From positions 1 to 37,500 of the forward strand of contig NZ_WQNH01000005.1 of the NCBI RefSeq assembly GCF_009812055.1: DNA of 37,500 nucleotides. The letters run 5' to 3'. The notes under the pieces were generated by a model. It made no database searches, was not told the DNA's origin, and saw only the letters and a list, made by a program, of their open reading frames with translations. The stretch comes from Chelativorans xinjiangensis (lineage in GTDB: Bacteria; Pseudomonadota; Alphaproteobacteria; Rhizobiales; Rhizobiaceae). Positions 33,831-37,500 of this stretch are shown here, piece after piece. The first letter of the stretch is position 1, and each line of letters opens with the position of its first letter. Position numbers and translations under genes: made by a program.

Positions 33831-36166
33831 TTGGCTTTTCCGCTGAGGTCGAGAGAGAAGCGCCGCCACACCTTTTCCCCAGGCGGCCCGACGAGATACA
33901 GTTTCCAATTGTGATATTCGGCCAACTCTCGAGCGATATAGAGCCCCAAGCCGTTTCCCTCCCCGGGTGGTTTAGCCGTGACAAAGGGTTTAAATATTTC
34001 TTCCGCCTCAGAAGCCTCTATTCCTGGGCCATTGTCAGAGATTTCGATCAGACTTGCGGATTTATCAATCTCGATGTGGATACGTGGCTTAAATTCGGGT
34101 TCGATCACTGCTTGCTGCTTCAACCAATAGAACGAATTCGAGAGGAGGTTCTCCAGTATCTGGATTAGCATTCCCCGAACTGCTTTTATCCGCCACGGCT
34201 GTTTCGAGGCACTGTCAATCGTGACCACGACCTGATGCCGCCCAGCTTGTGCCTCTCTCGCATCAACGATTTCCTGAATCAACTGCTCGACCGTGAAGCT
34301 CTCTTTGGTTTGTCTTCGAGCGGTGCTCAATGGATCCAGCGTTTCGATACGCTTCTGGAGCGTCCGTAGCTGGCTCTCGAGCGTCTGGAAAACGGCCGGG
34401 AGTTTTCCCGCGAGTTGAGTTTTGTCGACACCCTCAAGCGTGCTAAGCGTGCTGCCGCTGCTCCGCCCAAGTTCGTGCAAAATCAGTTCCACCATAAGGC
34501 CGAGCCCTGCAAGATGAACGAACTTTCGTCTTTCGTCCTTGTAGTCGTCAATGATCGAGTCGACATCGTCGATCTGCGATGCCAGCGCCGTCACTAGACG
34601 CTCTACTTCCGTGAGTGGACCTGCTTGTTCCGGCGCATCGACGGCGATTTCCCGGATGCGCCGTTGAATCTCGTTCTTGGATTTTGAAACACGCTGCTTC
34701 AAAAGGTCGACCGAAGTTAGATCCTCCTGCTTAAGTTCGTCTTCAATATTTTGGCTGAATGTCTTGAAATCCTCGAGTATCTTTTGAAGAATCCTAACCA
34801 GTGCTTCTTTGTACTCGTTGTCGACCAAGCCTTCGCGATTGGTCTGTTCTACTAGGCGACGGTTTCGCCAACTGAGGTTCACTCGCCCTATGATCTGCTG
34901 ACGATTTAGCTTGTACCCGCGCCGCCCGAACGCCCGTTTATCGAGCTGGAGCCAATCGTCATCGCCACCACCATAAGGATTAATTCGAAAGCCGCTTCGA
35001 AAGACCATGAGTCCGCCTGCCCATTGCCTAACCAAGGCCTGCACGTCCTTCCTAGTTCCAAGGCCTTCGACGGCGGTAAGGAAGAGTCTATTGAACCACA
35101 GAAACTCTACATTGAATGGGCCGAGGCGACGAAGGACACGCGTCGAACGTGACTTCGTTACAGAAACGAGTCTCACTTCCGGCAACGTTACAACCAGCTT
35201 CTTTTGTGTATTGAGTCGATACTCCATTTCGACAACAAGTTGGGCTTGGCCATCTGGCAGGTAATCAAATTTTGCAGAGACTTTCGCATGTGCCAGGTCA
35301 AAGAGCCTCTGCTGAATTTGAGGCAACGTTACTTGCTGGTCATTGTATGTGATGCGAAAAAGGCGATTACCACGGCGGCGATCGAACGGGTCAACCATGC
35401 GAGAGAATTCAGAGTTCAGCATCTCGCCAAATTTCTCTCGCGTCCAATCACCTTTCAACTGAGAAACAAGAATTGTGGTCCCATGCGTCTCCGCATCATC
35501 CTTTCTGGGGCCGCGTTCTGGTGCAATTGTGACTTCCTCCAGCAAAGCGTCGGAGTCGTGGCTGAACCTCGTCCAGTCGATCTTGAGGTCATTCCAACGC
35601 GGTTCACCGGCCTTGGTGGTCCTTACCGAAAGATGATCCCCAAGTCGCATGACTGAAAGCCTGCCCACGCCCTTATCCCCCAGGAGGGGACGCGCGGGAT
35701 CCTCCCCGTGATCATCCCAAGTCCTCTTTTCCTCACGTCGTGATCGCGTTCCAATTGTGAGAAAAACGTCTTCGAGATCACGAAGTGACATTCCTTCGCC
35801 GTCGTCAGAGACTTCTACGAAGTTAATATCCCTATAGCCTTCGGTCAGGAGACGTCGAAATTCATCCGCGTTTTTCACACCCGAAAGGGAATGGAGCAAC
35901 GGGCGTGCTGCACCTGACGGTGCGTCAGGTAGTATCCACTGTTCGATGTTGTCGCGGATTTCAGCCAGCGGCATCTCGCCGTCGTCGATGAGATCTAGAG
36001 CATGCCGATAACGTGAGTAGGGTAATACCGATTGCACCCTGATACGGACAATCGGAGAACGGGCGTCGACAGAATTCTTTGCAAGTTCGTAAAGGGCAAC
36101 TGCGTCTGAACCGATTAATTCGCCACCTAATTCCAGCAGTGTTCGCGCAGTAATCTTGAACGCCAT
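33827..36166 (-). CDS. Double GHKL protein: Hsp90/MutL-like ATPase fused to histidine kinase
   Basis: A 779-residue protein with two GHKL ATP sites. The N-terminal site has E27...N31 (ALYELAKNSVDA), D121-D-G-E-G (SDDGEGM) and the lid GDKGVG at 163-168. The C-terminal site is a histidine kinase: H564 in LILHELGRS, N-box around 672-677 (ENLLSNS), G1 D711-N-G-P-G and G2 G739-L-G (GEGNGLGLYI). A coiled-coil-like helical segment lies between (about 470-540). No membrane segment or signal peptide is seen, so it is a cytosolic sensor. ATG 36166 is chosen over a GTG at 36178 because AAGGGG would overlap the latter. It is translationally coupled to the receiver-like protein. I infer a defence signalling pair linked to the Ssp island. 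Confidence 0.77.
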   Translation of the reverse strand: MAFKITARTLLELGGELIGSDAVALYELAKNSVDARSPIVRIRVQSVLPYSRYRHALDLIDDGEMPLAEIRDNIEQWILPDAPSGAARPLLHSLSGVKNADEFRRLLTEGYRDINFVEVSDDGEGMSLRDLEDVFLTIGTRSRREEKRTWDDHGEDPARPLLGDKGVGRLSVMRLGDHLSVRTTKAGEPRWNDLKIDWTRFSHDSDALLEEVTIAPERGPRKDDAETHGTTILVSQLKGDWTREKFGEMLNSEFSRMVDPFDRRRGNRLFRITYNDQQVTLPQIQQRLFDLAHAKVSAKFDYLPDGQAQLVVEMEYRLNTQKKLVVTLPEVRLVSVTKSRSTRVLRRLGPFNVEFLWFNRLFLTAVEGLGTRKDVQALVRQWAGGLMVFRSGFRINPYGGGDDDWLQLDKRAFGRRGYKLNRQQIIGRVNLSWRNRRLVEQTNREGLVDNEYKEALVRILQKILEDFKTFSQNIEDELKQEDLTSVDLLKQRVSKSKNEIQRRIREIAVDAPEQAGPLTEVERLVTALASQIDDVDSIIDDYKDERRKFVHLAGLGLMVELILHELGRSSGSTLSTLEGVDKTQLAGKLPAVFQTLESQLRTLQKRIETLDPLSTARRQTKESFTVEQLIQEIVDAREAQAGRHQVVVTIDSASKQPWRIKAVRGMLIQILENLLSNSFYWLKQQAVIEPEFKPRIHIEIDKSASLIEISDNGPGIEASEAEEIFKPFVTAKPPGEGNGLGLYIARELAEYHNWKLYLVGPPGEKVWRRFSLDLSGKAK

Positions 36167-36199
36167 ACTTTTAAGCACCCCCCTTTGCCCGCGAAAGCC

Positions 36200-36227
36200 A
36201 AGATAACATTGGCGTCAAACACTGCAA
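36200..36227 (-). promoter_or_regulatory. Candidate promoter of the GHKL-receiver operon
   Basis: Minus strand: TTGCAG (36227-36222) and TATCTT (36205-36200), 16 bases apart, in an A/T-rich patch. The start would fall near 36193, upstream of the ATG at 36166. Confidence 0.33.
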
Positions 36228-36289
36228 CCTAAACAAGCAAGGCGTGCTGGATGACCCGTTTGCGCCCGCAGAACCAACAATAGAGGTCG

Positions 36290-36796
36290 TCAGTGAGAGG
36301 CGGCAAGAGACGCCGCGATGTCGGTGATCGACCGGAACAAGACGAGTGGATCGTCTTTAGAGAGCAGGAAGCCGCGCCGCTGCCAGAACTGCGCAGCCTC
36401 GGTATCGACGGCGTTGACCATGAGTGCGCGCCCGCCGACAAGAGCCGCCGCCTGCACGCAGCGTTGCAGCGCGTGCTTCAGTAGCCCCGTGCCGATACCC
36501 CGACCGGCCCAGGCCGTGTCGGTGGCCAGTTGGCCGAGAAGGAGACAGGGAACCGGGTCTGGTGGCTGGCCTGTACGGATCGAACGGGGCAACGCCGAAG
36601 GAACGACGGCCGTCGGTGCCAAGCCGTAATATCCGACGACACGGCCGTCGTCGTGGACGACCATGACAGCCGTAAACCCTCTTTCCTGGTTGGAAAGCGC
36701 CCTCGTCCTTAGCCAATGGTCGAGCGTGGGCTTGCCGCTGGAGAATTCGGAGACGTCATGCGCAGCGGTGAGCGGTTCGGGAGCCGATAAGGGCAA
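36290..36796 (-). CDS. GNAT acetyltransferase toxin, TacT-like
   Basis: A 168-residue GNAT protein, LSAPEPLTAAHDVSEFSSGKPTLDHWLRTRALSNQERGFTAVMVV, the standard TacT/AtaT-like opening. The acetyl-CoA loop AGRGIGTGLLKHAL and the C-terminal ALMVNAVDTEAAQFWQRRGFLLS agree. In this family the enzyme acetylates the amino group of charged tRNAs and stops translation. The start is TTG 36796, with GGTGAGG overlapping the end of the antitoxin gene four bases upstream; upstream in-frame codons do not offer a better start. It follows the RHH antitoxin in the usual order. Confidence 0.87.
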   Translation of the reverse strand: MPLSAPEPLTAAHDVSEFSSGKPTLDHWLRTRALSNQERGFTAVMVVHDDGRVVGYYGLAPTAVVPSALPRSIRTGQPPDPVPCLLLGQLATDTAWAGRGIGTGLLKHALQRCVQAAALVGGRALMVNAVDTEAAQFWQRRGFLLSKDDPLVLFRSITDIAASLAASH

Positions 36797-36800
36797 GGCC

Positions 36801-37100
36801 TCACCGCTTGGCGACGTAACCGGCCTCCCAAGGGGCCGGCCGGTCGGCTAGTTCGACAATCTCGGGGACCGGCACGGCCGGGGCAGACAGCACCTTCATG
36901 AAATCGGAGAAACCCTCGGGGCTCATACGGATCAGCCGGTTTTCCATAACGACCTCTTCGGCCGCTCGAACGGCGGCATCGCGCACGAAATCCGTGCGCG
37001 AGCGGCCGCGCAACGTGGCGGCTCGATCGATCATCGCGACATCCGACTCTGGCAGTCGCATCGAGATGGGGTATTCCTTGCGGTCGGCTGTGGTGGCCAT
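36801..37100 (-). CDS. DUF1778 ribbon-helix-helix antitoxin, TacA-like
   Basis: A 99-residue protein. MATTADRKEYPISMRLPESDVAMIDRAATLRGRSRTDFVRDAAVRAAEEVV is the DUF1778 ribbon-helix-helix DNA-binding part. The C-terminal tail (FSDFMKVLSAPAVPVPEIVELADRP) would wrap the GNAT toxin and block its active site. The start at 37100 has AGGAGGTG five bases upstream. A clear promoter (37121-37149) precedes it; autoregulation by the antitoxin-toxin complex is typical of the family. Confidence 0.9.
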   Translation of the reverse strand: MATTADRKEYPISMRLPESDVAMIDRAATLRGRSRTDFVRDAAVRAAEEVVMENRLIRMSPEGFSDFMKVLSAPAVPVPEIVELADRPAPWEAGYVAKR

Positions 37101-37120
37101 GAGTCACCTCCTTTAAGCAC

Positions 37121-37149
37121 AAGATAGTGCCTTGTAGCGCGAAATACAA
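37121..37149 (-). promoter_or_regulatory. Promoter of the toxin-antitoxin operon
   Basis: Minus strand: TTGTAT (37149-37144) and TATCTT (37126-37121) with a 17-base spacer. The short inverted repeat GCAC...GTGC surrounds the -10 box and may belong to the antitoxin operator. The transcript would start near 37114 and include the AGGAGGTG site. Confidence 0.5.
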
Positions 37150-37361
37150 TACGTTATGATCGATACCGTCAGACATTTTGTCCGAGTTCGCGCATGACCA
37201 TTAGGAGATGCCAATCGGGAGTTCATATGTGCAGCCGGAATCCTTGGAGCCGTGCTAGGTCATTTCGCTATGCCAACGCCCCCTACAGTGCGCGGCCACA
37301 CGCGGTGGTGCGTGGGGACGGGCTGAGCGCCGCCGAATATTCACCTTTCAATACAGTTGCT

Positions 37362-37391
37362 TATTATGGTCAGGGCATGAATTCTGCCCTG
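37362..37391 (+). promoter_or_regulatory. -10 box and inverted repeat upstream of the terminal frame
   Basis: TATTAT (37362-37367), with TTCACC 16 bases upstream (37340-37345), is a plausible promoter. Directly after it lie the 7-base perfect arms CAGGGCA (37371-37377) and TGCCCTG (37385-37391) around a 7-base spacer, one base before ATG 37393. The position at the expected transcript start suggests an operator. Confidence 0.4.
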
Positions 37392-37392
37392 C

Positions 37393-37500
37393 ATGGGCCG
37401 CAAAGCAAGCCAATCGACAACGGGCGTTATGTCGACCGAGCGCGAAGAGTTGCTCGAGGCGATGCTTGTCGAGACGCCGGAGCTGAGGTTCACGCCGCGG
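37393..37500 (+). CDS. Partial reading frame cut by the window end
   Basis: An ATG at 37393 opens a frame that remains open to the window end: 36 codons, including MSTEREELLEAMLVETPELRF from the internal methionine. The acidic helical composition looks protein-like and frame use fits the GC-rich background. The start may be the internal ATG at 37429. No family can be assigned from this length. The upstream inverted repeat and -10 box support a real gene start nearby. Confidence 0.4.
   Translation, partial: MGRKASQSTTGVMSTEREELLEAMLVETPELRFTPR

Overview
The window is a high-GC stretch of what looks like an integrative or conjugative element (or a large plasmid) from an alphaproteobacterium. 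The backbone genes (DUF6499/DUF2285 regulators, XRE regulator, DUF736, DUF2493/SLOG, TOPRIM primase-like, methylase-strawberry notch fusion, DUF6117, ParB-like, ArdC) form a set I know from mobile elements of Rhizobiales, Sphingomonadales and relatives. No rRNA, tRNA, CRISPR array, integrase, relaxase or mating-pore gene is present. Species cannot be named from the sequence.

Layout. 1-1324: an IS3-family element whose left end coincides with base 1 and whose right end is duplicated in tandem. 1434-4482: backbone genes on the minus strand (a frameshifted DUF6499-DUF2285 gene, a small DUF2285 protein, an XRE regulator, DUF736 and a membrane protein). 4717-8790: cargo cassette 1, an AraC regulator divergent from a tight plus-strand operon (SDR oxidoreductase, VOC protein, saccharopine-dehydrogenase-like protein, two NTF2/SnoaL-like proteins) that ends in a strong hairpin. 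8991-18845: minus-strand backbone (DUF2493, TOPRIM, 1440-residue methylase-helicase, DUF6117, two small conserved proteins, ParB-like). 19060-20780: cargo cassette 2 (ArsR, SRPBCC, two VOC proteins), placed between ParB-like and ArdC. 20837-21787: ArdC antirestriction protein, preceded by structured DNA.

22161-36166 is a defence island, visibly richer in A/T than the backbone. Its core is a four-gene plus-strand operon with ATGA overlaps that I read as sspABCD: cysteine desulfurase, DUF4007 protein, P-loop ATPase and PP-loop ATP pyrophosphatase, the single-strand DNA phosphorothioation machinery. The usual readers (SspE, or SspFGH) are not in the window. The operon is instead flanked by a stand-alone GHKL ATPase, a GIY-YIG nuclease with an McrA/HNH-associated N-terminal domain, and a two-gene operon. 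That operon encodes a protein with two GHKL ATP sites (Hsp90/MutL-like plus histidine-kinase-like) and a receiver-like partner with a long unknown C-terminus. This is the most likely place for an undescribed phosphorothioation-linked defence system. A TacA/TacT-type toxin-antitoxin pair (36290-37100) closes the island, and a truncated reading frame starts at 37393.

Structure outside genes. Three minus-strand operons (methylase-helicase, ParB-like, ArdC) share a leader hairpin of similar design, and two copies show a compensatory base-pair change. Two small genes share a second hairpin-plus-Shine-Dalgarno leader. A 321-base gap at 9915-10235 and a palindrome array at 21882-21979 hold strong inverted repeats with no coding explanation.
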